A program made the position numbers and the translations under genes. The notes below the pieces were generated by a model that saw only the letters and a program-made list of their open reading frames with translations, was not told the DNA's origin and made no database searches. A stretch of DNA of 60,660 nucleotides, from the NCBI RefSeq assembly GCF_014648575.1, contig NZ_BMRJ01000008.1:1-60660 (forward strand), read 5' to 3'. This DNA is from Agromyces mediolanus. GTDB taxonomy: Bacteria > Actinomycetota > Actinomycetes > Actinomycetales > Microbacteriaceae. Shown here piece after piece: positions 1-10,050 of the stretch; position 1 is the stretch's first letter; every line of letters starts with the position of its first letter.

Positions 1-1
1 C

Positions 2-658
2 GGAACCCCCACCGCCGTACGCACCGAGATCCTCATCACCATCCCCGCCCTCACCCTCACCCGCAACACCACCAGCGGCACCCCGGGCACCGGGTACGTG
101 CCGGCCGAACTCGACGGTGTCGGCCCCATCGACGACGACACCGCCCGCCACCTCTTCGCCCACGCCCCCACCTTCCTCCGCATGATCACCGACCCCATCA
201 CCGCCGCCCCACTCGCCCTGGACCGCACCCGCTACCGCACCACCACCGCACAACGCCGCTGGCTCACCCACCACTACGGCACCTGCACCAGACCCGGCTG
301 CACCCGCCCCGCCCACCACACCGACCTCGACCACCTCACCCCCTGGACCGCAGGCGGCCCCACCAACACCACCAACCTCGCCCCCACCTGCCGCACCGAC
401 CACACCCTCAAACACCACACCCGCTTCCAGGTCACCCGCGCCCCCGACGGCACCATCACCTGGCACACCCCCACCGGCCACACCGCCACCACCACACCCC
501 AACACCTGCACCCACCCCAACACCCGGCGCCTCCACGATCTCCACACCAGGCGTCGCCCTCGCACCCGAGCAGCACCCACGAATCCCCGCCACAACACTT
601 CACCGAGCGCCGGCGCTCACCCGAGCCCGAGCGCTACCCCGAGCCCGCACCTTTCTGA
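2..658 (+). CDS. DUF222/13E12-type HNH endonuclease family protein, 5' partial
   Basis: C-terminal 218 residues of a DUF222/13E12-repeat family protein; the frame is open through the left edge, so the start is missing. The end of the DUF222 region comes first, with the family-typical phrase GPIDDDTARHL. Then comes an HNH/McrA-type metal finger: the CTRPGC cysteine pair, the DLDH core, and a later CRTDH followed by HH. This layout coordinates zinc and cuts DNA in characterised HNH enzymes, but the role of these multi-copy actinobacterial proteins is unknown. A Pro/His/Ser-rich tail of about 50 residues follows. Codon use is extreme, with ACC and CAC dominating. The family is firm; the function is not known. 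Confidence 0.85.
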   Translation, partial: GTPTAVRTEILITIPALTLTRNTTSGTPGTGYVPAELDGVGPIDDDTARHLFAHAPTFLRMITDPITAAPLALDRTRYRTTTAQRRWLTHHYGTCTRPGCTRPAHHTDLDHLTPWTAGGPTNTTNLAPTCRTDHTLKHHTRFQVTRAPDGTITWHTPTGHTATTTPQHLHPPQHPAPPRSPHQASPSHPSSTHESPPQHFTERRRSPEPERYPEPAPF

Positions 659-678
659 GCACCCGCCCCGCTGAGCCA

Positions 679-753
679 CGCCACGCCCAGCCCAGCCGCG
701 CCCCGCTTCGCCACGCCCAGCCCAGCCGCGCCCCGCTTCGCCACGCCCAGCCC
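679..753. repeat. 30-bp tandem repeat, about 2.5 copies
   Basis: A 30-bp unit starting CGCCACGCCCAGCCCAGCCG occurs twice head to tail (679-708 and 709-738), with a partial third copy to 753. It lies just after the HNH gene in a 238-bp stretch (659-896) that holds no gene, only this C-rich repeat and the promoter of the next gene. Confidence 0.8.
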
Positions 754-884
754 ACCCGTCGCCCAGCCCGGCCACGCCCGCCCAGCCGCGCCGGCCCAAC
801 CACGCCCAGCTCGGCGCTGTCGACCCCGCTTACCCCATCCACCCGTCGCTCGTCACCCTCCCCTCCCCGCCGCACTCGCCTGCC

Positions 885-890
885 TAGACT
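885..890 (+). promoter_or_regulatory. -10 element for a leaderless transcript
   Basis: TAGACT lies exactly six bases before the ATG at 897. This places the transcription start at or next to the A of the start codon. No Shine-Dalgarno sequence is present. The same TAGACT-N6-ATG layout precedes the LacI gene. Confidence 0.6.
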
Positions 891-896
891 TCGACC

Positions 897-2537
897 ATGA
901 CGATTCGACGCTTCCGGCGGGGCGACCACGAAACCGTCATCACCGAGACCGGCATCGACGGCGGCCCGACGTACGTGCTCGTGCACGGCGTCGGCATGGG
1001 CCACCGCACCTGGTCGGACCTCGCCGAGACGCTCGCGCGCTCCGGCCGGGTGCTCGCGCTCGACCTCCCCGGCTTCGGCGACGCCCCGGAGCCCGAGGAG
1101 TCGCTCGACATGGCGTCGTCGGGCGCCTACCTCGGGGAGCTGGTCGCGGCCGAGTCACCGGGCGAGCCGGTCGTGCTCGTCGGGCACTCGATGGGCACGC
1201 AGATCGTCGCCGAGACCGCGGCGCAGCGCCCCGAGCTCGTCGCCGCCGTCGTGCTCATCGCGCCGACGATCAATCGCCGGGAGCGCACCGCCGCGATGCA
1301 GGCGCTCCGCCTCGTCCAGGATCTCGCCTTCAGCCACCTCAAGGTGCTCGCGCTCGGCATCCGCTACTACTTCCAGGCCGGGCCCCGCTGGTACTTCGCG
1401 AAGCTCGCCGACATGCTCGCCCACCGCATCGAACTCGTGCTGCCACGCATCCGGGCGCGCACCCTCGTCATCCGCGGCGAGCACGACCAGGTCGCCCCGC
1501 GAGATTGGGCCGAGCTGGTCACCACCCTCCTGCCCGACGGTCGCCTCGTCGAGGTCGCGGGACGCGGCCACGAGACCATGATCACCGCGGGCGCCGAGGT
1601 CGCCCGGCTCGTCGCGGCGCACGCCGCCGGCGAACCGGTCGGGCATCCGGTCGCCCAGCCCGTGCCGACCGGGCGCCGGCAGCGCCCCGACACTCGCCCG
1701 AGGGCGAAGGCGAACGCGAACACGAACACGAACGCGGACGTCCCCTGGTGGCGCACCGCGGGCTGGTGGGCCGCCGACTACCTCTACGCCGGGTGGCGCC
1801 ACCTCGCGGCGCCGTTCGATCGCCGGGACGCGCGGCACTGGCAGCGCGGGGATGCCGCCCTGCCCGAGGTCGTGCTGCTGCCGGGCATCTACGAGCACTG
1901 GACCTTCCTGCGCCCGCTCGCCGAACGCCTGCACCGGGCGGGCCACCGCGTCCGCGTCGTGCACGGCCTCGGGGCGAACCGCCGTGCCATCGCCGAGACC
2001 GCCGAGCTCCTCGGCCGCGCGCTCGCCCGACGGCCGGCGCCGCCGGCGGGCCGGGTGATCGTGGGGCACTCCAAGGGCGGCCTCGTCGGCAAGCAGCTCC
2101 TCGTCGACGAGCTGCAGCGAGCGGACGCCACCGGTTCGACCCCGGGTGCCGAGCTCGGCCTGCTCGGCGTCGTCGCGATCAGCACGCCGTTCGGCGGTTC
2201 CAGCCGCGCCCGCTTCTTCTTCGCCGACCGCAGCCTCCTCGCACTGCTCCCCGGCGACGCCACGATCCACGCGCTCGGCGAGGCGCGCGAGGTCGACGCC
2301 CGCATCGTCTCGGTCTTCGGCCGCTGGGATCCGCACATCCCCGACGGCAGCGAGCTGCCCGGCGCGCGCAACATCGAGGTGCCGGTCGCCGGCCACTTCC
2401 GCGTGCTCGGCGCCCCGGAGACGGCGCGCGCCGTGCTCCACGGGATCACTGGGCTGGCAGCGCGGGAAGGGGCGCGCGTCGCGGACACCCCCGAAGCAGG
2501 CGACGCAAGCGAGGATGCCGCGGCGGCGGCGCCTTAG
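897..2537 (+). CDS. Tandem alpha/beta-hydrolase protein (two hydrolase domains)
   Basis: 546-residue protein made of two alpha/beta-hydrolase folds in one chain. Domain 1 (about 20-245) has the oxyanion motif VHGVG, nucleophile elbow GHSMG (Ser98), acid Asp197 in GEHD and His225 in GRGH. After a charged and Asn/Thr-rich linker, domain 2 (about 320-520) begins LLPGIYEHW, has the elbow GHSKGG (Ser392), Asp478 in GRWDPH and His500 in AGHF, and looks like a lipase/acyl-hydrolase. Both triads appear complete. No signal peptide or membrane segment is evident. The start is set by the leaderless promoter at 885. The stop overlaps the stop of the convergent serine hydrolase. The substrate is unknown; an esterase or lipase role is inferred. 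Confidence 0.85.
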   Translation: MTIRRFRRGDHETVITETGIDGGPTYVLVHGVGMGHRTWSDLAETLARSGRVLALDLPGFGDAPEPEESLDMASSGAYLGELVAAESPGEPVVLVGHSMGTQIVAETAAQRPELVAAVVLIAPTINRRERTAAMQALRLVQDLAFSHLKVLALGIRYYFQAGPRWYFAKLADMLAHRIELVLPRIRARTLVIRGEHDQVAPRDWAELVTTLLPDGRLVEVAGRGHETMITAGAEVARLVAAHAAGEPVGHPVAQPVPTGRRQRPDTRPRAKANANTNTNADVPWWRTAGWWAADYLYAGWRHLAAPFDRRDARHWQRGDAALPEVVLLPGIYEHWTFLRPLAERLHRAGHRVRVVHGLGANRRAIAETAELLGRALARRPAPPAGRVIVGHSKGGLVGKQLLVDELQRADATGSTPGAELGLLGVVAISTPFGGSSRARFFFADRSLLALLPGDATIHALGEAREVDARIVSVFGRWDPHIPDGSELPGARNIEVPVAGHFRVLGAPETARAVLHGITGLAAREGARVADTPEAGDASEDAAAAAP

Positions 2538-3442
2538 TGCACGAACTCCAGCAGGTCGAGCCCGACCTGCCGCATGCCGTCGAGCACCGCGAGGCGGCTC
2601 GAGAGCTGCGTGTCGGCGTAGTACATCGACACGGCGAACGCGACGCTCGCACGCGGGCCGCGCAGCACGCCGACCTCGCTGCGCACGCCGCCGTCGGTGC
2701 CGGTCTTGTTCATCAGGAGCACACTGTGATCGGGGCGCCGGTGCGCGAGCGGATCGAGCCCGAACGCCGCGGACACCATCGACAGATCGGTGTTCAGCGT
2801 CAGCCAGCCCACGACGCGCTGCGACACCTCGGGCGAGACGATCTCGCCCCGCGCGAGCGAGGCGAACAGCCAGGTGAGCTCCTTCGCGGAGCCGATCGAG
2901 AGCTGCGGGGCGTCGTCGGGGCCGCGGTGGTCGCGCACGAGATCGAGCAGCGCGGTGCGCGTGAGGCCGAGCGCCTCGGTGCGGGCGCGCACGGCCTCGA
3001 GCCCGACGTAGCGCAGCAGCACGTTCGTGGCGAGGTTGTCGCTCGTCGCGCCGATGAGTGCGGCGAGATCGGCGATCGGCAGCGAGGGCGACTGCAGGTG
3101 CTGCCAGATGCCCGCATCGCCGACGGCGTCGCGCGCGTCGCGGTCGAGCACGGTGAGCGCCTCGGTCTCGCTCTCGGCGAGCCGGGCGGCGACCTCGACG
3201 AGCAGCAGCACCTTGCCGATCGAGGCGGTCGGCATCACGACGTGGTCGTCGACCGAGAAGAGCACCCGGCCGGTGGCGAGGTCGGTCGCCCGCGCCGACA
3301 CCTGCACCCCGGCGAGCGCGAGCTCCCCGAGCGCGTCGAAGCCCCGGCTGAAGTCCTCGCTCGCCTCGTCGGTACGGTGCTTCCCTCGCCGGACATCGGC
3401 ATGGCGCGCTCTGCGCTCTGAGCCTTGCGAGGGGGTCACCAC
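2534..3442 (-). CDS. Class A beta-lactamase-related serine hydrolase
   Basis: Penicillin-recognising serine hydrolase of the class A beta-lactamase fold. With a GTG start at 3442 (302 residues), Ser74-xx-Lys77 in ASIGK is the active-site pair, SDN at 134-136 is the second motif and KTG at 246-248 is the third. The order and spacing fit the family. No export signal is seen, unlike classical secreted beta-lactamases, so a cytoplasmic hydrolase is possible. The frame stays open upstream to a TTG at 3511. The GTG pair at 3439/3442 was preferred because AGGAG lies upstream, although 12 bases away. Its stop overlaps the convergent hydrolase gene by 4 bp. Lactam activity cannot be judged from sequence. 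Confidence 0.75.
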   Translation of the reverse strand: MVTPSQGSERRARHADVRRGKHRTDEASEDFSRGFDALGELALAGVQVSARATDLATGRVLFSVDDHVVMPTASIGKVLLLVEVAARLAESETEALTVLDRDARDAVGDAGIWQHLQSPSLPIADLAALIGATSDNLATNVLLRYVGLEAVRARTEALGLTRTALLDLVRDHRGPDDAPQLSIGSAKELTWLFASLARGEIVSPEVSQRVVGWLTLNTDLSMVSAAFGLDPLAHRRPDHSVLLMNKTGTDGGVRSEVGVLRGPRASVAFAVSMYYADTQLSSRLAVLDGMRQVGLDLLEFVH

Positions 3443-3564
3443 GGTGCTTGCACACTCCTGCTCACGAGCTCGGCGCTCCCCCGCCGCGGGGCGCGGCACG
3501 CTCGAGGTCAACGGTATCTGGTGGGGCGGGTTCCGGTCACGGGTTTCCGGGACCGTGGAGCGGA

Positions 3565-5610
3565 CTACCAGATCGTCACCCGCTCGGCCGGGTCGAGCCA
3601 GAGGGCGTCGTCGGGGGTCACTCCGAAGCCAGTGTAGAACTCATCGATGTTCCTGACGATCTGGTTGCAGCGGAACTCGTTCGGCGAGTGCGGGTCGATC
3701 GCGAGCAGCCGCACCACCTCCGCGTCGCGCGCCTTCATCTGCCAGGCCTGCGCCCAGGAGAGGAAGAAGCGCTCGGCGCCGCTCAGCCCGTCGATCACCA
3801 GCGGCTCCGCGCCGCCGAGGGAGAGCAGGTACGCCTTCCAGGCGATCGCGAGGCCGCCGAGGTCGCCGATGTTCTCACCGATGGTGAGCGCGCCGTTGAC
3901 GTGCGGGAGCTCGGACGCCTCGGCGGCCTCCGCCCCGCCCGAGGCATCCGCCCCGCCGTCGCCGCCGTCGGCGAGCTGCGCCGGGACCAGCGCGTCGTAC
4001 TGGGCGATGAGCGCTCTGGTGCGCTCCTCGAAGGCGGCGCGGTCGTCGGCCGTCCACCAGTCGGTGAGCCGCCCGTCGCCGTCGTACTTCGAGCCCTGGT
4101 CGTCGAAGCCGTGGCCGATCTCGTGCCCGATCACCGCGCCGATCGCACCGTAGTTGGCGGCCGCGTCGCGCTCCGGCGTGAAGAAGGGGTACTGCAGGAT
4201 GGCCGCGGGGAACACGATCTCGTTGAAGCCCGGGTTGTAGTACGCATTGATCGTCTGCGGGGTCATGAACCACTCGTCGCGATCGATGGGCTTGCCGATC
4301 TTGCCGAGCTCGCGGCGGAACTCGAACTCCGCCGTCGCCCGCACGTTCGCGACGAGGTCGCCGGGCTCGATGCCGAGGCTCGAGTAGTCGCGCCACTTCA
4401 CGGGGAAGCCGATCTTCGGCGTGAACTTCGCGAGCTTGTCGAGCGCCTTGCGCTTCGTCTCCTCGCCCATCCAGTCGAGGCCGACGATGGACTCGCGGTA
4501 GGCCTCGACGAGGTAGCCGACGAGCTCGTCCATCTGCTCCTTCGCGGCAGGCGGGAAGTGCCGCTCCACGTAGATGCGGCCGACGGCCTCGCCCATCGCG
4601 CCCTCGACGAGGGAGACGCCGCGCTTCCAGCGCTCGCGGAGCTGCGGCGTACCGGTGAGGGTGCGGCCGTAGAAGTCGAAGTTCGCCTCGACGAAGTCCT
4701 TCGACAGGTAGGGGGATGCCCCGCGCACGACCTGCCACGCGAGCCAGTCGCGCCACGCCGGCACGCGCTCCTCGGTGAGCAGCGCGCCCAGCCCCTCGAC
4801 GAAGCTCGGCTGGCGGACGACGAGCTCGGCGAAGGCCGCCTCCGGGGCGCCCATCGCGTCGCGCCAGACGGCGAGCCCGGCCGAGGCCGGGTCGGCGCCG
4901 GGGAAGGCGAGCGCCGCGGCATCCGCCCAGCTCTTCAGGTTGTAGGTCTTCTCGCTGTCGCGGGAGTCGACGTTGCTCCAGTGCACCGCGGCGATCGCGG
5001 TCTCGAGCTCGAACACCCGCGCCGCGCGCTCCGCCGCGTCGTCGAGCTTCGCGAGCCGGAACATCCGCTCGAGGTGCGAGCGGTACGCCTCGCGCACCTC
5101 GGCGAAGCGCTCCTCGCGGAAGTAGCTCTCGTCGGGCAGGCCGATGCCGCCCTGCTCGACGAAGACGAGGTAGCGCTCGGGGTCGCCCGGGTCGTTGTCG
5201 ACGAAGAGCTGCGCGAAGCCCGCGACGCCCTGGCGCTCGAGGCGGCCGAGGGTCTCGAGGAAGCTCGGCACGTCGCCGATGAGCGACACCTCGACGAGCT
5301 GGCCGGCGATCGGCGTGGCGCCGAGGAGCTCGGCGTGCTGCTCGTCCATGAAGCTCGCGAAGAGGTCGCCGACCTTGCGCTCCTCGGTGCCGGGATCGGC
5401 CCCCTGCGCCTCGACGATGATCTCGCGGACCGCCCGCTCGGCCTCCTCGTGCAACTCGATGAACGAGCCGAAGCGGGCCTTGTCGGCCGGGATCTCGGTG
5501 CGATCGATCCACTTGCCGTTGACGTGGCGGAACAGATCGTCCTGCGGGCGCACGCCCGGGTCGAGTTCGTCGAGCGCGATGCCGGAGCTGAGGGTGCCGT
5601 CGTCGGTCAT
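3565..5610 (-). CDS. M13 family zinc metallopeptidase (neprilysin/PepO-like)
   Basis: 681-residue zinc endopeptidase of family M13, which cuts short peptides. Zinc ligands are in HEIGH (496-500) and in GENIGD (Glu579). The C terminus ends RVTIW, the usual M13 tail with a terminal Trp. The M13 N-terminal domain starts at once with DDLFRHVNGKW, so there is no signal peptide or membrane anchor; this is normal for actinobacterial M13 enzymes. A short Gly/Ala/Asp/Glu-rich insert lies between the HEIGH helix and the third ligand. Start ATG 5610 has TAGGCT seven bases upstream, which implies a nearly leaderless message. Length fits the family (about 650-680). Confidence 0.93.
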   Translation of the reverse strand: MTDDGTLSSGIALDELDPGVRPQDDLFRHVNGKWIDRTEIPADKARFGSFIELHEEAERAVREIIVEAQGADPGTEERKVGDLFASFMDEQHAELLGATPIAGQLVEVSLIGDVPSFLETLGRLERQGVAGFAQLFVDNDPGDPERYLVFVEQGGIGLPDESYFREERFAEVREAYRSHLERMFRLAKLDDAAERAARVFELETAIAAVHWSNVDSRDSEKTYNLKSWADAAALAFPGADPASAGLAVWRDAMGAPEAAFAELVVRQPSFVEGLGALLTEERVPAWRDWLAWQVVRGASPYLSKDFVEANFDFYGRTLTGTPQLRERWKRGVSLVEGAMGEAVGRIYVERHFPPAAKEQMDELVGYLVEAYRESIVGLDWMGEETKRKALDKLAKFTPKIGFPVKWRDYSSLGIEPGDLVANVRATAEFEFRRELGKIGKPIDRDEWFMTPQTINAYYNPGFNEIVFPAAILQYPFFTPERDAAANYGAIGAVIGHEIGHGFDDQGSKYDGDGRLTDWWTADDRAAFEERTRALIAQYDALVPAQLADGGDGGADASGGAEAAEASELPHVNGALTIGENIGDLGGLAIAWKAYLLSLGGAEPLVIDGLSGAERFFLSWAQAWQMKARDAEVVRLLAIDPHSPNEFRCNQIVRNIDEFYTGFGVTPDDALWLDPAERVTIW

Positions 5611-5742
5611 GCGCTCCAGCCTAGGCGGCGAAGCCTGAACGGTGGCCCGCGATTCGCGTGAAAGATGCGACGTGGATCCATGTCGCCGGGGACGGCCACC
5701 CGCCAGACTCGTCGCCGGATCCGGTGCGAAGATGGAGGCCCT

Positions 5743-6117
5743 ATGAACACCGTGCTCAACGTCATCTGGCTCGTGCTCTCCGGGTTCTGGCTGTTCCTCG
5801 GCTACCTCGTGGCCGGGGTGATCATGTGCGTGCTCATCGTGACGATCCCGTGGGGCATCGCCTCGTTCCGCATCGCGCGGTACGCGCTCTGGCCGTTCGG
5901 CCGCGAGGTCGTGCCGAAGCCGACCTCGGGCGCGTGGGCGTTCATCGGCAACGTGATCTGGTTCCTGCTCGCCGGGCTCTGGCTCGCGATCGGGCACGTG
6001 CTGTCCGGGGTGGCGCTCTGCATCACGATCATCGGCATCCCGCTCGGGCTCGCCGACTTCAAGATGATCCCGATCTCGCTCGCCCCGCTCGGCAAGGAGA
6101 TCGTCGACAAGGCGTGA
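5743..6117 (+). CDS. YccF domain-containing membrane protein
   Basis: 124-residue integral membrane protein made of two copies of the YccF (DUF307) unit. Each copy starts NVIW, carries two hydrophobic segments, and ends with a PFG or PLG turn followed by a basic and acidic cap (PFGREVV, PLGKEIV). The start ATG is fixed by GGAGG at 5734-5738. The molecular role of YccF proteins is unsettled. The gene stands alone, divergent from the M13 peptidase and in line with the MATE transporter. Confidence 0.9.
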   Translation: MNTVLNVIWLVLSGFWLFLGYLVAGVIMCVLIVTIPWGIASFRIARYALWPFGREVVPKPTSGAWAFIGNVIWFLLAGLWLAIGHVLSGVALCITIIGIPLGLADFKMIPISLAPLGKEIVDKA

Positions 6118-6191
6118 GGTCGCGCGGCTGAGCCGAGCCGAGCCGAGCCGGGGCGGGCCCGTCGGCGGCAGGCCGTAGGCTCGACGGGCAC

Positions 6192-7538
6192 ATGAGCACC
6201 ACGCCCCAACGCCGTTCCGTCGACCGCGACATCCTGCGCCTCGCGCTGCCCGCGCTCGGCGCGCTCATCGCCGAGCCCGCGTTCCTGCTCGCCGACACCG
6301 CCATGGTCGGCCACCTCGGCGCCACCCCGCTCGCCGGCCTCGGCCTGGCCAGCGCGGTGCTGCAGACGATCATCGGGCTGATGATCTTCCTCGCCTACGC
6401 GACGACCCCCGCCGTCGCCCGACGGCTCGGCGCGGGCGACGAGCGCGGCGCGGTGCAGGCGGGCATCGACGGGCTCTGGCTCGCACTCGGGCTCGGCGCC
6501 CTGCTCGGGCTCGCCGGTTGGGCCGCGACACCCGCTCTCGTCGGCGCGTTCGGGGCCGACGCGGCCGTCGCCGAGGCCGCCCGCAGCTACCTCGGCATCT
6601 CGATGGCGGGCCTGCCCGCGATGCTGCTCGTGTTCGCCGCGACGGGCCTCCTCCGTGGCCTGCAGGACACCCGCACCCCGCTCTGGGTCGCCGGCATCGG
6701 CTTCGCCGCGAACATCGCGCTGAACTTCGTCTTCATCTACCTGGCCGGCTGGGGCATCGCCGGTTCGGCCGTCGGCACCGTCGTCGCGCAGTGGGGCATG
6801 GTCGCCGTCTACCTGATCGTCGTCTCCCGCCACGCGCGGCGCGCGGGCGCGGGCTGGCGTCCGCACCGGGCCGGCCTCCTCGGCGGCGCCTCGTCGAGCG
6901 GTTGGCTGTTCCTGCGCACGCTGAGCCTGCGGGCGGCGCTGCTGCTCTCGACCTGGTCGGCGACGGCCCTGGGGCCCGACGAGCTCGCGGCCTACCAGGT
7001 GGCGATCTCGATCTACTTCACCCTCGGCTTCGCGCTCGACGCCCTGGCGATCGCCGCGCAGGCGCTCGTCGGCCGCGGGCTCGGCGCGGGCGACGTCGCC
7101 GAGGTGCGGCTCGTGCTGCGCCGCTGCCTGCAGTGGGGCATCGGCTCGGGCGTCGCCATCGGCGCGCTCGTCGTCTCGACCGCCTGGGTGCTGCCGCAGC
7201 TGTTCACCTCCTCGGCCGAGGTCGCCGCGCTGCTGCCGCCCGCACTCGTCGTACTCGGCATCTCGGCGCCGCTCGGCGGACTGGTCTTCGTGCTCGACGG
7301 CGTGCTCATCGGCGCGGGCGACGCCCGCTACCTCGCCTGGACCGGCCTCGTGAACCTCGCGGCCTACGCGCCGCTCGCGCTCGGCGCCGTCTGGTGGGCG
7401 GATGCCTCGGGCACCCCCGGCGCCGCCGCGCTCGCGTGGCTCATGGCGGCGTTCGCCCTCGGCTACCTCGCCGCGCGCGCGATCACGCTCTCGCTGCGCG
7501 CGCGGGGCAGCCGCTGGATGGTCACCGGGGTGGCGTAG
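6192..7538 (+). CDS. MATE family efflux transporter (DinF-like)
   Basis: 448-residue polytopic protein with about 12 hydrophobic helices in two related halves, typical of MATE antiporters that export organic cations or metabolites using Na+ or H+. The N terminus RDILRLALPALGALIAEP and the phrase VDTAMVGHLG-like ADTAMVGHLG match the DinF branch. TAGGCT at 6176-6181 is a good -10, giving a leader of about four bases before ATG 6192. Several GAGCC units are repeated upstream (about 6128-6148). The substrate cannot be told. Confidence 0.92.
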   Translation: MSTTPQRRSVDRDILRLALPALGALIAEPAFLLADTAMVGHLGATPLAGLGLASAVLQTIIGLMIFLAYATTPAVARRLGAGDERGAVQAGIDGLWLALGLGALLGLAGWAATPALVGAFGADAAVAEAARSYLGISMAGLPAMLLVFAATGLLRGLQDTRTPLWVAGIGFAANIALNFVFIYLAGWGIAGSAVGTVVAQWGMVAVYLIVVSRHARRAGAGWRPHRAGLLGGASSSGWLFLRTLSLRAALLLSTWSATALGPDELAAYQVAISIYFTLGFALDALAIAAQALVGRGLGAGDVAEVRLVLRRCLQWGIGSGVAIGALVVSTAWVLPQLFTSSAEVAALLPPALVVLGISAPLGGLVFVLDGVLIGAGDARYLAWTGLVNLAAYAPLALGAVWWADASGTPGAAALAWLMAAFALGYLAARAITLSLRARGSRWMVTGVA

Positions 7539-7550
7539 CGCCCGGGCGGA

Positions 7551-7571
7551 CCGGCGCGATCAGCGCGCCGG
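7551..7571. terminator. Hairpin between convergent MATE and LacI genes
   Basis: Perfect inverted repeat CCGGCGCG/CGCGCCGG around a 5-base loop. It lies just after the MATE stop and runs into the last codons of the convergent LacI gene. No T-tract, as is usual at this GC content. Probably acts in both directions. Confidence 0.5.
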
Positions 7572-8630
7572 CGGCGCCGTCGTGTCGCCGATGTGCAGCG
7601 TGCTCGTGAACGCGAGCGAGGCCGCGGGCTCGCCCGCGAGCAGCCGCACCACCGCCTCGCCGGCCGCGCGCCCCTTGTCGGTCGAGGGCTGGTCGAGCGT
7701 CGTCAGGTCGTGCCGCAGGCCGTCGACGCGGATGCCGTCGAAGCCGACGACGCTGAGCTCGCCCGGCACCGTGAGGCCGAGCTCCTCGGCAGCGAGGATC
7801 ACCCCGGCGGCGAGCAGGTCGCTCTGCGCGATGATCGCCGTCGGACGGCGCTCGGCGGGGAGCACCCGACCCGAGGCATCCGCCAGCAGCAGGCGCGCGG
7901 CGAGGCGGCCATCCTCGACCGAGCTCGTCGCCGCGGCGACCGCGGGCGCCTCGGGGAACACGTCGCGCGCGCCCTGCAGACGTTCGATCGTGACCTGCGT
8001 CGTCGCCCGCGCCTCGAGGGCCGCGTCGACGGGACCGCTCGTGCGCTCCGCGTCGAAGGCCAGCGTCACGACGCCCACGTCGCGGTGGCCGAGCTCCGCG
8101 AGGTGCTCCGCCCCGCGCCGGGTCGCGTCGCGGTTGTCGATGGAGATGTCGGGCACATCGTCGCCGGTGGGACCGCCCTCGATCGCCACGGTGGGGATGC
8201 CGCGGCGGCGCAGGATCTCGAGCGAGTGCCCGACCCGGGGGCTGCAGCCGATGAGCACGACGGCGTCGACCGGGGCGTCCTCGATGGTGGCGCCCTCAGA
8301 CTCGCCGCCGATGAACGGCAGCAGCAGGAGCGCCGCGCCGAGCGGGGCGATGCCGTCGGCGATGCCGTCGAGGGTGCGGATCTTCACCGGGTCGAGGAAG
8401 GCGCTGCGCACCCGCTCCTCGAGCACGACCCCCACGATGCCGGAGCGGCCGCGGCGCAGCGAGCGCGCCCTCGGGTCGGGTCCGGCGTAGCCGAGCTCGG
8501 CGGCCGCGGCGAGCACCCGCTCCTTCGTGGCATCCGACACGGGGCCCGAACCGGAGAAGGCGAGCGACGCGGTCGACGCCGAGACGCCGGCGCGGGCGGC
8601 CACGTCGGCGAGGGTCGGTCGGGCGGTCAT
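7560..8630 (-). CDS. LacI family transcriptional regulator
   Basis: 356-residue LacI/GalR repressor. Residues 1-60 form the helix-turn-helix and hinge (TLADVAARAGVSASTASLAF), and about 62-350 form the periplasmic-binding-protein-like effector domain. It is transcribed from a leaderless promoter: TAGACT at 8642-8637, six bases, then ATG. A 12-bp palindrome CGAATCGATTCG sits over the -35 region (8665-8676), which suggests autoregulation. The same palindrome occurs twice at the promoter of the MFS gene at 11457, across the tdh-kbl operon, so those genes are the likely targets. The effector is unknown; a sugar or a threonine-derived metabolite are both possible. Confidence 0.92.
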   Translation of the reverse strand: MTARPTLADVAARAGVSASTASLAFSGSGPVSDATKERVLAAAAELGYAGPDPRARSLRRGRSGIVGVVLEERVRSAFLDPVKIRTLDGIADGIAPLGAALLLLPFIGGESEGATIEDAPVDAVVLIGCSPRVGHSLEILRRRGIPTVAIEGGPTGDDVPDISIDNRDATRRGAEHLAELGHRDVGVVTLAFDAERTSGPVDAALEARATTQVTIERLQGARDVFPEAPAVAAATSSVEDGRLAARLLLADASGRVLPAERRPTAIIAQSDLLAAGVILAAEELGLTVPGELSVVGFDGIRVDGLRHDLTTLDQPSTDKGRAAGEAVVRLLAGEPAASLAFTSTLHIGDTTAPPAR

Positions 8631-8636
8631 GCCCCG

Positions 8637-8642
8637 AGTCTA
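8637..8642 (-). promoter_or_regulatory. -10 element of the LacI gene
   Basis: TAGACT on the minus strand, six bases before ATG 8630; leaderless layout. Confidence 0.6.
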
Positions 8643-8664
8643 GGGGCCGGGGCTGCGAGCCGCC

Positions 8665-8676
8665 CGAATCGATTCG
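8665..8676. promoter_or_regulatory. LacI-type operator (autoregulatory site)
   Basis: Perfect palindrome CGAATCGATTCG with the central CG and AATCGATT core typical of LacI-family sites. It covers the expected -35 region of the LacI gene. Two 14-bp versions lie at 11299-11327. Confidence 0.65.
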
Positions 8677-8722
8677 AGCGGCCGCGCCCGGTGCACTCAC
8701 CACCCCGCCTGCGCCCGACCCC

Positions 8723-8795
8723 CGCGAGTTGCACGACAAGAACGCGGGGGCGCCAGCCGAGGTGGCACTGCGGCGGTTTCGTCGTGCAACTCGCG
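8723..8795. repeat. 15-bp perfect inverted repeat, hairpin
   Basis: CGCGAGTTGCACGAC (8723-8737) and its exact complement GTCGTGCAACTCGCG (8781-8795) are separated by 43 bases. The element sits between the LacI promoter and the 3' end of kbl. It could terminate the tdh-kbl transcript or be a small non-autonomous mobile repeat. Confidence 0.65.
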
Positions 8796-8824
8796 ACGGG
8801 CGCGGTCAGTGCGGGTGCCCGGGC

Positions 8825-10033
<1,209 letters not shown>

Positions 10034-10050
10034 GTGCGTTCCACCCGTTC

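Noticed and set aside
2..658. HNH protein considered as part of a restriction or defence system
   Set aside because: No methylase, ATPase or partner gene is visible; DUF222/HNH genes are common stand-alone repeats in actinobacteria.
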